Below are positions 21,191-28,131 of a stretch of DNA of 28,226 bases, in pieces. The notes below the pieces were generated by a model that worked only from the letters and a program-made list of their open reading frames with translations, was not told the DNA's origin and made no database searches. Source of the stretch: Candidatus Omnitrophota bacterium (GTDB taxonomy: Bacteria > Omnitrophota > Gorgyraeia > Gorgyraeales > Gorgyraeaceae). The position numbers were made by a program, and so were the translations under genes. Position 1 is the stretch's first letter. The number at the start of each line of letters is the position of its first letter. The stretch is taken from positions 1-28,226 of the forward strand of contig JABMRA010000041.1 of NCBI GenBank assembly GCA_013202925.1. The letters run 5' to 3'.

Positions 21191-21921
21191 GACCTCCTCC
21201 TTCCCAGAAATACAGCCAAAAAATTGAGTATCAATAAGGCAAACAGCTCTGCCTCCAACAGGACCCCGACTTCGTAAAATCCAAAAATAAACGCAGCAGC
21301 CCCCAGGCCGAACATCACCCTTCCTGCCCTGGTCTTCGGGGAGGTCCTGGGTTCGATCATCATAATAAAGATAAAGAAATAATTAAAGTAACCTAATACG
21401 CCTAAAAGTGACGTGTTATGTAAAAATGCCTGCGGGGCATGCAGAAATAGGGACGCTACAAAATAACTTGCAACCAGGTCCAGTCTTTTTATCCTTGAAG
21501 AAAAATAGATACCAAGGGGAACCACAACAGGCCACGCGTAAGCGGCCTTCCACTGGGTGTAAGCGCCAAAAAGCAATACCACCAGGAAAATCCCGAGTGC
21601 TGCTGGATTAAATATGTGTGATTTGCGAAAGCGGATGACATGCTTGGAACTTATTGCAAATATAGCGGCCAGGGTTATGATCCACCACGCATTATCGCCT
21701 GATATTACATATCCTACAATCAAACCGGTTACGACTGAGCTTTCGGTTATGATCAACTTTTTATTTTTTAGGTAATTTATTATGGAATCAGCTGCGATTG
21801 AAGAAACAATGGCTATCGATATGCTTAATAAAAACAAGGGGTCTTTTTCGATAAAAGACAGGTACAGGGCAAATAACCCTAAAAAAATGGCGAGCTGGAC
21901 CTTTATTGATCTAATGCTCAT
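21187..21921 (-). CDS. RnfD/NqrB-like integral membrane protein
   Basis: 244 residues with about eight membrane helices. It shows the RnfD/NqrB hallmarks SSVVTGLIVGYVIS, HIFNPAALGIFLV and MMIEPRTSPKTRAGRVMFG. It is about 100 residues shorter than RnfD or NqrB, and the SGAT-type loop whose threonine carries covalent FMN in those proteins is not visible. No other rnf/nqr subunit is nearby, so it acts alone or with the flanking proteins. It overlaps the flavoprotein gene upstream and the exported SOR-like gene downstream, each by ATGA. A role in moving electrons or binding flavin across the membrane is inferred. Confidence 0.75.
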   Translation of the reverse strand: MSIRSIKVQLAIFLGLFALYLSFIEKDPLFLLSISIAIVSSIAADSIINYLKNKKLIITESSVVTGLIVGYVISGDNAWWIITLAAIFAISSKHVIRFRKSHIFNPAALGIFLVVLLFGAYTQWKAAYAWPVVVPLGIYFSSRIKRLDLVASYFVASLFLHAPQAFLHNTSLLGVLGYFNYFFIFIMMIEPRTSPKTRAGRVMFGLGAAAFIFGFYEVGVLLEAELFALLILNFLAVFLGRRRS

Positions 21922-22826
21922 ATGTATTTTAGTTTTGATAGATACTTAAAGACGCTAAGGGTCGCCTTGGCCCCCTCGCCTGCGGCAATTATGATCTGTT
22001 TCTCAGGGACGTCAGTGACATCGCCTGATGCAAAGATGCCAGGGGCATTGGTGTGGTTATAGTTATTGACCTTTATCTCTCCCTGAGCATTTTTCTCTAC
22101 GTCCTTTGCAAATCCGGAATTTGGTATAAGGCCTATTTCAACAAATATGCCTTCGAGCAGGATCTCTTTTTCTTTTCCCTCGTGGCTCAGCTTCATGCCT
22201 TTTACCATTTTATCGCCCATGATAGCGCTAACCCGGGTGTTATTTAAAACAGTGACGTTTTTGCCATTTTTAACCTTGTCCTGCATGACAGGGTCGCCTG
22301 TGAGGTCGTTTGTAATATTGATAACGTATACCTTTTTTGCTATATTCATCAATTGAAGAGCTGCGTCCAATGCAGAATTTCCTCCGCCGATAACAGCAAC
22401 ATCCTTTCCGGAAAACAGAGGCCCGTCGCACGTGGCGCAGTACGTAAGCCCTTTGTTCTTGTATTCCTGTTCGCCCGGCACGCCAAGCTCTTTGGAACGC
22501 TTTCCTGAAGCGACTATTGCTGTCCTTGCCTTGTATTCACCTTTATTGGTCTTTACATAAACTGCATTGTCTTTTTTTCTAAGCTCAAGGACCTCTTCGT
22601 TCTCTTTAAGAGATGTATTATATTTCCGCATATGCTCTTCAAACTTGCTGACCAGATCAGGCCCTGTCACAAACTGATATCCTGTGTAATTCTCTATGTC
22701 TCCGCTCCAGGCTGTCTGTCCGCCGATATCTTTTGTAACGACGATAAAGCCCATCTTTTTCCGCGCGGCATAGACCGCTGCTGTTATGCCTGCAGGCCCT
22801 GCGCCGATAATAATCAGATCAAGCAT
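21918..22826 (-). CDS. Thioredoxin reductase/AhpF-like flavoprotein without the NADPH HRR motif
   Basis: 302 residues with an FAD-binding GAGPAGITAAVYAARK at the N-terminus, redox-active CATC (130-133) and a second nucleotide motif GGGNSALDAAL. FASGDVTD at the C-terminus binds FAD. Where NADPH-dependent TrxB has HRRxxxR, this protein has INITNDLTGDPVMQDK, closer to the AhpF reductase domain. It may therefore use NADH, ferredoxin or another donor. It stands 7 bases after the PNPOx-type gene and overlaps the RnfD-like gene. In this operon it could reduce a thioredoxin- or SOR-linked partner. A second, canonical TrxB is encoded 2 kb upstream. Confidence 0.88.
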   Translation of the reverse strand: MLDLIIIGAGPAGITAAVYAARKKMGFIVVTKDIGGQTAWSGDIENYTGYQFVTGPDLVSKFEEHMRKYNTSLKENEEVLELRKKDNAVYVKTNKGEYKARTAIVASGKRSKELGVPGEQEYKNKGLTYCATCDGPLFSGKDVAVIGGGNSALDAALQLMNIAKKVYVINITNDLTGDPVMQDKVKNGKNVTVLNNTRVSAIMGDKMVKGMKLSHEGKEKEILLEGIFVEIGLIPNSGFAKDVEKNAQGEIKVNNYNHTNAPGIFASGDVTDVPEKQIIIAAGEGAKATLSVFKYLSKLKYI

Positions 22827-22833
22827 GATATAT

Positions 22834-23304
22834 CTACTTTCCTTCTCTAATGTGGCGCGGCGTAAGGTCTGTTATCCCCATTACATCCACCTCTATCAGA
22901 TATTCCGGCTTTGGCAAGAGCGCCTCTGGATGGCGGGGGTGGCCCTTTTCGCCCCGGATATTCTTGATAAGCCTCTGGGTTATCCTTTTCTTGATCCTGT
23001 CTTCCCAGGCGCCTATTATGTGCGTCTTCACGTCTTTTCTTTTCACTATCCTTGCTGTGCCTTTCAGTGAATATCCCATGAATTTATGTTCATCAACGGC
23101 TGTGATAGTTACATGCGCATTTTCCATAAGGTTTTCGTATGTCTTTCCTTTGTAAAGGTCCAATAGGTACACCCTGCCGTTTTCTTCTATGTCCACTATG
23201 CCTTTACAGGAGTTATGCGGGCAGCCTTTTGTATCTACGGTAGTGACGATCGTGTATGGCTGCTTATGAAAAAACCTGATTATCCCCTCATTTAATCTTT
23301 TCAC
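22834..23304 (-). CDS. PNPOx-type FMN-binding split-barrel protein
   Basis: About 156 residues from the GTG at 23304, which overlaps the SOR stop (GTGA) and has AGAGG just upstream. An earlier GTG at 23328 would overlap SOR by 28 bases. The pyridoxamine-phosphate-oxidase-like split barrel is indicated by YTIVTTVDTKGCPHNSCKGIVDI, GRVYLLDLYKGKTYENL and VTITAVDEHKFMGYSLKGTARIV. Such proteins bind FMN or F420, or act as flavin reductases. The activity cannot be told here. Being directly after superoxide reductase, with no rubredoxin in the window, it is a candidate flavin donor for SOR, which is an inference. Confidence 0.8.
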   Translation of the reverse strand: MKRLNEGIIRFFHKQPYTIVTTVDTKGCPHNSCKGIVDIEENGRVYLLDLYKGKTYENLMENAHVTITAVDEHKFMGYSLKGTARIVKRKDVKTHIIGAWEDRIKKRITQRLIKNIRGEKGHPRHPEALLPKPEYLIEVDVMGITDLTPRHIREGK

Positions 23305-23690
23305 GCGACCTCTTTTGAACTCTGCCACAGGCCATGGATGTTGCAGTAAGAAGACGCCAAGATAGTGCCTGGCTTCTCTGTCTTGAATTTCACATGGGCC
23401 TCTGGCTGAGTATAGATCGTGCTCGTGTCTGCGCCCTGCGCCGATGCGCCGTGAGAGGCAAACTCAAACCTTCCTATCTGAGAGGGGAACTTTTCCCCTT
23501 TGGGCAAAAAGTACGCCTCTATCCAGCTTATATGATGGGCTGCGGTGTTCGGGTGGACAATCTCCTTTCCCACGTTTACTGTAACAGAAAGTATCTGGTC
23601 CTTTCCCGGCTTGCCGGTAAGTTCTATTGCCGGCGCATGCTTTTCCTTTTTCCAATCCGCTGTTTGATATAGATCCTTAAGGTCGGCCAT
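23301..23690 (-). CDS. Superoxide reductase (1Fe class II, neelaredoxin type)
   Basis: 129 residues, cytoplasmic. It reduces superoxide to hydrogen peroxide without making oxygen. All residues of the iron site align with Pyrococcus SOR: the active-site loop Glu16 and His18 (KEKHAP), His46 and His52 in HPNTAAHHISWI, and Cys116 and His119 in YCNIHGLW. There is no N-terminal desulforedoxin iron domain, so it is the single-iron class. AGGAGG precedes the ATG, 10 bases after the membrane-protein gene. Electrons normally come from rubredoxin, which is not encoded in the window. Confidence 0.95.
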   Translation of the reverse strand: MADLKDLYQTADWKKEKHAPAIELTGKPGKDQILSVTVNVGKEIVHPNTAAHHISWIEAYFLPKGEKFPSQIGRFEFASHGASAQGADTSTIYTQPEAHVKFKTEKPGTILASSYCNIHGLWQSSKEVA

Positions 23691-23700
23691 ATCACACCTC

Positions 23701-24129
23701 CTATTTTTTAATAAAATCCATATATATCGCCAGCGCTAGCGCCAGCGCAGACGACACGAATATAAAAAAATAATTTATCTTGTCCTTTTTTGAGCTCAGC
23801 TTACAAACAATAGTCCCCAGGACCTCGCGGTCATGTTCTGAAAGCTCCTTTTTATTGAGCAGTTTGTCCTTCAGCCCTGTCTTGTCTAATTCCCTGTGTA
23901 AGATCTGGTCATACCTGAATTTATAAATAAAAAATATAAAAAATCCCAATACCCCTATGTACCACAGCACCTTTGCAAAGATAGGACTAGCGTCTAATAC
24001 TACATTGACGGCCCTCAGGGATATTACGGCAATAAGCGCGATGAAAAAAAGAAGCCAGGACACAGCCGACTCCTTGCATTTTTTCAGCTTGAAGCAATCG
24101 TAACAGACAAAATCGCTATTTTTCTTCAT
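23701..24129 (-). CDS. Small membrane protein with N-terminal cysteine cluster
   Basis: 142 residues that I cannot assign to a named family. The N-terminus FVCYDCFKLKKCKES has CxxC and a further Cys, like a small zinc ribbon or redox site. Three membrane helices follow (~23-41, ~52-69, ~118-137), with a charged cytoplasmic loop of about 45 residues (KFRYDQILHRELDKTG to SSKKDK) between the second and third. The start overlaps the ferritin stop by four bases (ATGA) and SOR follows 10 bases later, so it is firmly in the oxidative-defence operon. A membrane anchor or redox partner role is possible but unproven. Confidence 0.75.
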   Translation of the reverse strand: MKKNSDFVCYDCFKLKKCKESAVSWLLFFIALIAVISLRAVNVVLDASPIFAKVLWYIGVLGFFIFFIYKFRYDQILHRELDKTGLKDKLLNKKELSEHDREVLGTIVCKLSSKKDKINYFFIFVSSALALALAIYMDFIKK

Positions 24130-24629
24130 TGCGGGAATTTAAAACTCCTTTTTGCAAGTTCTTTGTCTATTTCCGAAAGTTTCGCCTTGTCCCCTCCAGC
24201 TGCCTTGAATTTTTCTAAAATCCGGGCAGGTGTCTCCTCTTCCTCGACCTGCTCCTTGACAAACCACTGCAGTAATTTCTCGGTCTCTGGGTCGTTTTCT
24301 TTTTTGGCTGCGTCAACAAGGGCATGGATCAAACCTGTGACCTTTTTTTCGTGCGCCAGGGTCTTCTCGAATAGATCCTGGGCGCCTGAGAAATCCTTTG
24401 GCGGTTCATCGATCGCCTTGAGGATAACCCTATGGCCCTGCTGTTCGATATAATCGTAAAACTTTTGCGCGTGCATCAGTTCTTCCCGAAGCTGCATTAC
24501 AAACCAGCTCGCAATCCCTTTAAGGCCGATGGATGTCGCGTAACCTGCCATTGAAAGGTAAAGATACCCGGACCAGACCTCCTTGTTCAATTGTTCGCTT
24601 AAGCTCTCCACCATGGTCTTGCTTATCAT
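24126..24629 (-). CDS. ftnA: Ferritin (FtnA type)
   Basis: 167 residues, normal for bacterial non-heme ferritin. It stores iron as ferric mineral in a 24-mer cage. Ferroxidase-site residues fall at the same numbers as in E. coli FtnA: Glu17, Tyr24, Glu50, His53, Glu94, Gln127 and Glu130. The true start is the ATG at 24629, with GGAGG 6 bases before it. An in-frame TTG at 24683 coincides with the promoter -35 and cannot be used from this promoter. First gene of the oxidative-defence operon, controlled by a promoter with a Fur/PerR-like dyad. Confidence 0.96.
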   Translation of the reverse strand: MISKTMVESLSEQLNKEVWSGYLYLSMAGYATSIGLKGIASWFVMQLREELMHAQKFYDYIEQQGHRVILKAIDEPPKDFSGAQDLFEKTLAHEKKVTGLIHALVDAAKKENDPETEKLLQWFVKEQVEEEETPARILEKFKAAGGDKAKLSEIDKELAKRSFKFPQ

Positions 24630-24643
24630 AATGACCTCCTCCC

Positions 24644-24670
24644 TTAATAATACTATTTTAGTATCATTAA
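24644..24670. promoter_or_regulatory. Fur/PerR-like 27-bp dyad at the ferritin promoter
   Basis: On the plus strand, arms TTAATAATACTAT and TTAGTATCATTAA flank a central T, with 11 of 13 positions complementary. It has the same overall size (13-1-13) as the dyad at fur and covers the -10 hexamer. The site is A/T-rich like PerR and Fur boxes. The identity of the binding protein is inferred. Confidence 0.7.
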
Positions 24671-24683
24671 GCCTGGTTGTCAA
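24655..24683 (-). promoter_or_regulatory. Promoter of the ferritin/oxidative-defence operon
   Basis: TTGACA (24683-24678), a 17-bp spacer and TAAAAT (24660-24655) on the minus strand. It drives ferritin and, judging by the overlaps downstream, probably all genes to transaldolase. Confidence 0.87.
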
Positions 24684-24716
24684 CTCTTTTTTTAAAATAT
24701 CCTGTTAGCTACGATG

Positions 24717-24771
24717 CCGAATAAGATCACCTGGGGCACTGTGATTAGTGTCAAGCATCTAATCTATTCGG
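24717..24771. other. 55-nt structured intergenic element after trxB
   Basis: CCGAATA (24717-24723) pairs with TATTCGG (24765-24771). Inside, ATCAC (24726-24730) can pair with GTGAT (24740-24744 region), and GATTAG with CTAATC around the loop TGTCAAGCAT. The two inner hairpins share bases, so they are alternatives or form a tight three-way junction. No T-run follows on either side. It could be a terminator-like or processing structure at the 3' end of the trxB operon, or a small RNA. The rest of 24684-24788 shows nothing else. Confidence 0.4.
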
Positions 24772-24788
24772 TATCCTTCTTCATCTTT

Positions 24789-25733
24789 TTACTTATACGC
24801 TATCCCTTTAAATTCTTCCACGTATTGCTGGGCACTAAAAGCAGCAGTCGCGCCGTCTCCACACGCAGTTATTACCTGGCGGAGCAGCTTTTGCCTGCAA
24901 TCGCCGCATGCAAAGATGCCTTTTTCCGGCGTATTCATATTATCATCCGCAACAATATATCCCTCTCTATCCAGCCTTACCGATCCTTTGACAAAATCCG
25001 TGTTTGGCAGATATCCGACAAAGATAAACACCCCATCGCAGGGGATATCCGTCTCCTCCCCTGATTTTACATTTTTTACCTTAACGCCGCTTACCTTATC
25101 CCTGCCTAAGATCTCGACTGCCTCGGAACTCCACGCAAATCCTATTTTTTTATTCGCCAATGCGCGTTCCTGCAGGATCTTTGTTGCGCGCAACCGGTCC
25201 CTGCGGTGCACAAGGGTGAGCTTTTTTACAAACCTTGTCAGGAAAAGCGCCTCATCCACGGCAGTATCACCTCCGCCCACAAGCACCACTGCCTTATCCT
25301 TATAAAGCGCGCCGTCACACGTAGCGCAATACGATACGCCCCTGCCCCGCAGCTCATCTTCTCCCGGAACGCCCAGTTTTTTGGGCCTTGCCCCGGACGC
25401 TATGATCAAAGACAAAGAAGTAAAGGCCTTGTTTTCCATCTCCACCTTCCATCCTTTACAATCCTTATCTTTGTGCCCCTGTATTTTCTTCACATCCCCT
25501 GTCTTAAATTCTGTCCCGAATATCTGCGCCTGTTTTTTAAATCTTTCTATCAATGTAAAGCCATTGACCCCGTCCGGAAACCCGGGATAGTTCTCGATCG
25601 AGTCTGTCACGATCGCCTGGCCAGGCACTGAAAGACTCTCGATCAATAATGTCTTCATCCTCGCCCTTGACGCGTACAATGCCGCTGTTAAACCAGCCGG
25701 CCCACCGCCTATGATAATCACATCATAATCCAT
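24789..25733 (-). CDS. trxB: Thioredoxin reductase
   Basis: About 314 residues from the ATG at 25733 (AGAGG five or six bases upstream). A GTG at 25739 overlapping the yggS stop is an alternative. It transfers electrons from NADPH through FAD to thioredoxin. Motifs: DVIIIGGGPAGLTAALYASR, the redox pair CATC (Cys138/Cys141 counting from the GTG), VGGGDTAVDEALFL, the NADPH-specific HRRDRLRA, and GIFACGDCRQKLLRQVITACGDG. It is last in the CNNM-radicalSAM-YggS-TrxB gene string. Thioredoxin reduced by it could serve CysH and peroxide defence encoded downstream. Confidence 0.95.
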   Translation of the reverse strand: MDYDVIIIGGGPAGLTAALYASRARMKTLLIESLSVPGQAIVTDSIENYPGFPDGVNGFTLIERFKKQAQIFGTEFKTGDVKKIQGHKDKDCKGWKVEMENKAFTSLSLIIASGARPKKLGVPGEDELRGRGVSYCATCDGALYKDKAVVLVGGGDTAVDEALFLTRFVKKLTLVHRRDRLRATKILQERALANKKIGFAWSSEAVEILGRDKVSGVKVKNVKSGEETDIPCDGVFIFVGYLPNTDFVKGSVRLDREGYIVADDNMNTPEKGIFACGDCRQKLLRQVITACGDGATAAFSAQQYVEEFKGIAYK

Positions 25734-25735
25734 AA

Positions 25736-26386
25736 TCACCTCTCGCCGAAAATTTTCGTTCCTACCCTTATGATATTTGCGCCCTCTTCAATGGCTACTC
25801 TATAAGAATTGCTCATGCCCATGGATAGATACCTCATCTCCGCGCCCGCAATGCCCATTGCCTTTATTTTTTCAAATATCCTTCTTGTTTCTACAAAGTA
25901 CGGCCGCGCATCTTCTGGATCGCCGGTCATCGGCCCCATTGTCATGAGCCCCATTACCTTTATTTTACTAAATCCTGATAATTTTCCCACAATCCTTTTT
26001 ACGTCCTCCGGCAGGACCCCGAACTTTTGTTTTTCCCTGCCGCTATTCACCTCTATCAACACTGGCATGGCCTTATTTTCTTCGGCGCATGCCTTATCAA
26101 TATCGCCTGTTATCTCCAGAGAATCAACTGTCTCTATCATGTCAAAGATCCTTACTGCCTTTCTGACCTTATTCTTCTGCAAATGCCCGATAAAATGCCA
26201 CTTTACCCTGTTGCCTGCTATCTTGAACGCCTTCTCTGCCTCCTGGACATAGTTCTCGCCTATGATCCTCACGCCCGCGTCTATTGCCTCCAGGATCTCC
26301 TCAGGGGTCCTGGTCTTGCAGGCAGCCTCGAGCTCCACCCCGTCAGGCAATTCCGCAAGCAGCCTCTTGACATTTTCTTTAATCAT
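25736..26386 (-). CDS. YggS/PLPBP-family pyridoxal-phosphate homeostasis protein
   Basis: 216 residues, a TIM-barrel like the N-terminal domain of alanine racemase. The PLP lysine is Lys24 in AACKTRTPEEI. GENYVQEA, WHFIGHLQKNKV, LIEVNSGREKQKFG, GLMTMGPM, SMGMSNSY and the C-terminal RVGTKIFG all match the family. It has no known catalytic reaction and keeps PLP and amino-acid pools balanced. It overlaps the radical-SAM gene by 8 bases and has AGGAG three to four bases before its ATG. Confidence 0.94.
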   Translation of the reverse strand: MIKENVKRLLAELPDGVELEAACKTRTPEEILEAIDAGVRIIGENYVQEAEKAFKIAGNRVKWHFIGHLQKNKVRKAVRIFDMIETVDSLEITGDIDKACAEENKAMPVLIEVNSGREKQKFGVLPEDVKRIVGKLSGFSKIKVMGLMTMGPMTGDPEDARPYFVETRRIFEKIKAMGIAGAEMRYLSMGMSNSYRVAIEEGANIIRVGTKIFGER

Positions 26387-27179
26387 CGCTCCTCAGCTTC
26401 TCGCAAATACCTCTTCTCTTTGAGGTGGCGGTTTTACTGATTGGTTTTATTGCCTGTTTTTTGCCTTCATAGACATGCACGACTTTCATGCCTTGAAAAT
26501 AGCCCTTTATTGCATCCAGTTCCTCTTTTGCCAAAGGCCTTGTGCTGCACGGCCTTAAAGGCGTGTTGATCTGGACCTCGTCTGCCTTTATATCTTTTGC
26601 CAATCCCGCTATCTCCGGCGCGCAATCCTTATTTTCTTCTACAAACATGATCTGTAGTGCCAGTTTGCCCTTATAGCCAGACCTGAATTTCTTCATGCCC
26701 TGCAGGGACTTATCAAATTTTACGCTGGGCACGGGCCTGTTTATCTTAAGAAAGGCTTCCTCTGAGCATGCGTCAAGTTTAAGCATTACAAGATCCGCAA
26801 AGGCCAGATCCTCCTGCACGTCTTTTCTGTCTACCAAAGAGGCGTTTGTTATAACCGCGATCTTTCCCCTGCGCGCATCTCTTATCCTTCTGATGATCTC
26901 GCCAAGATTTTTGGCCAGGGTGGGCTCGCCCCTGCCTGAAAACGTGATATAGTCTATCTTTAAAGGCGGCAGGGATTGTATCTCTTCTATGATCTTTTTC
27001 GTGGGGACGAATACCTCTCTTTTATCGCTAAGTACTGCTGTCTGGCCGACCTGACAATACACGCAGTCGAACGTGCAGATCTTTTTGTCGCGGGAGATAG
27101 GGTCTATGCCAAGAGACGTGCCAAGCCGCCATGATGAAACCGGGCCGTATATATATTTATATCTTGTCTTTTTCGTCAT
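26379..27179 (-). CDS. Radical SAM protein (COG0731-like)
   Basis: 266 residues. The 4Fe-4S/SAM motif is C35-TFD-C39-VY-C42 (C-x3-C-x2-C), preceded by YIYGPVSSWRLGTSLGIDP, typical of the COG0731 group of Fe-S oxidoreductases. ITFSGRGEPTLAKNLGEII is the GGE/GEP-type SAM-binding strand. The C-terminus is rich in Lys and Arg and ends near ICEKLRSDD. The reaction is not known for most members. It overlaps the CNNM gene by 23 bases and yggS by 8 bases, so it is co-expressed with them, but the context does not reveal a substrate. Confidence 0.85.
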   Translation of the reverse strand: MTKKTRYKYIYGPVSSWRLGTSLGIDPISRDKKICTFDCVYCQVGQTAVLSDKREVFVPTKKIIEEIQSLPPLKIDYITFSGRGEPTLAKNLGEIIRRIRDARRGKIAVITNASLVDRKDVQEDLAFADLVMLKLDACSEEAFLKINRPVPSVKFDKSLQGMKKFRSGYKGKLALQIMFVEENKDCAPEIAGLAKDIKADEVQINTPLRPCSTRPLAKEELDAIKGYFQGMKVVHVYEGKKQAIKPISKTATSKRRGICEKLRSDD

Positions 27180-28131
27180 ATATCTCGCCGAAGAGCTCCT
27201 CCAGCACGTCTTCCATGGAAACGATACCTATATTCTTTTTAGCCTTATCCTGTACGATAAAAAGATGCTGGTGGTGGGCCTGGAATTTACTCAATAGCTC
27301 GTCTGCCTTTTCGTTCTCGTTTACAAATATAGGCATTGACATAAATGCCTTTACCTTTGCATCATAATTATCCTTTGCAATCTCTCTTAAAAGCACCCTA
27401 TGCTGGCATATACCTATTATCTTGGATATATCCTTATCGTAGACAGCCATCCTTGAGTAGGGAGAATCAAGGATCTGGCCCCTCACCTCTCCCAATTTGC
27501 TGTCAGCATGCAACGCGTAAATCTTTTCTATCGGCCGCATGATATGCGATGCCCTTACGTCATTGAGCTTGAATACCTGATTGCAGAGTTTCTCCTCGTC
27601 CATCTCGACCGTGCCTGCGTCCCTGCCGAGCTTCAGCATCATCCTTATCTCCTCTTCTGTGACCTTGGGCGGCCCTGATTTCTTCCTGAACAAATTTGTC
27701 AAAAGCACGAGCAGAAAAATAAAGGGTTTAAAAATCCGGATAACGCCCCTTAGGGTCTTTGCGCTGGAAAGGGAAATGCTTACCTTGTAGTGCTCGCCGA
27801 TGGTCTTGGGTATTGCCTCTGAAATCACAATGATTAAAAATGTCAAAATCGCTGACGATATCGCCAGCCACTCATTTCCAAAAAGCCTCAATGCCTCGCG
27901 GCCGACAAATATAGAGCCGACTATATTGATTGAATTATTGATTACGACTATGGTGGCTATTGCGACATGGATATTCTCCTTTATGATGAGGAGGTCTTTT
28001 GCGCCTTTGCGTTTCTGGTCCAGCAGTATCCTGGCCCTGACAAGCGAAAGGCTCAGGATGGCAGCCTCTATCATCGAGCACAAACCCGACGCAAAAAGCA
28101 CGCCTAAGACCAGGCCAATAAGTCTAATCAT
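27157..28131 (-). CDS. CNNM/DUF21 membrane protein with a CBS pair
   Basis: 324 residues. The N-terminal DUF21 (CNNM) domain has three or four helices with SMIEAAILSLSLVR, INNSINIVGSIF and ISEAIPKTIGEHY. A CBS pair follows, beginning MRPIEKIYALHADSKLGEV and ending IGIVSMEDVLEELFGEI. The C-terminal CorC_HlyC domain found in many relatives is absent. Bacterial CNNM/CorB proteins export Mg2+ or act in divalent cation homeostasis, with the CBS pair sensing Mg-ATP. The ion is not determined here. The ATG overlaps the end of the upstream partial gene by 8 bases. Confidence 0.92.
   Translation of the reverse strand: MIRLIGLVLGVLFASGLCSMIEAAILSLSLVRARILLDQKRKGAKDLLIIKENIHVAIATIVVINNSINIVGSIFVGREALRLFGNEWLAISSAILTFLIIVISEAIPKTIGEHYKVSISLSSAKTLRGVIRIFKPFIFLLVLLTNLFRKKSGPPKVTEEEIRMMLKLGRDAGTVEMDEEKLCNQVFKLNDVRASHIMRPIEKIYALHADSKLGEVRGQILDSPYSRMAVYDKDISKIIGICQHRVLLREIAKDNYDAKVKAFMSMPIFVNENEKADELLSKFQAHHQHLFIVQDKAKKNIGIVSMEDVLEELFGEIYDEKDKI

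Noticed and set aside
24630..24683. Extended ferritin N-terminus from a TTG at 24683
   Set aside because: The extra codons cover the promoter and operator. The ATG at 24629 gives residue numbering identical to E. coli FtnA and has GGAGG upstream.
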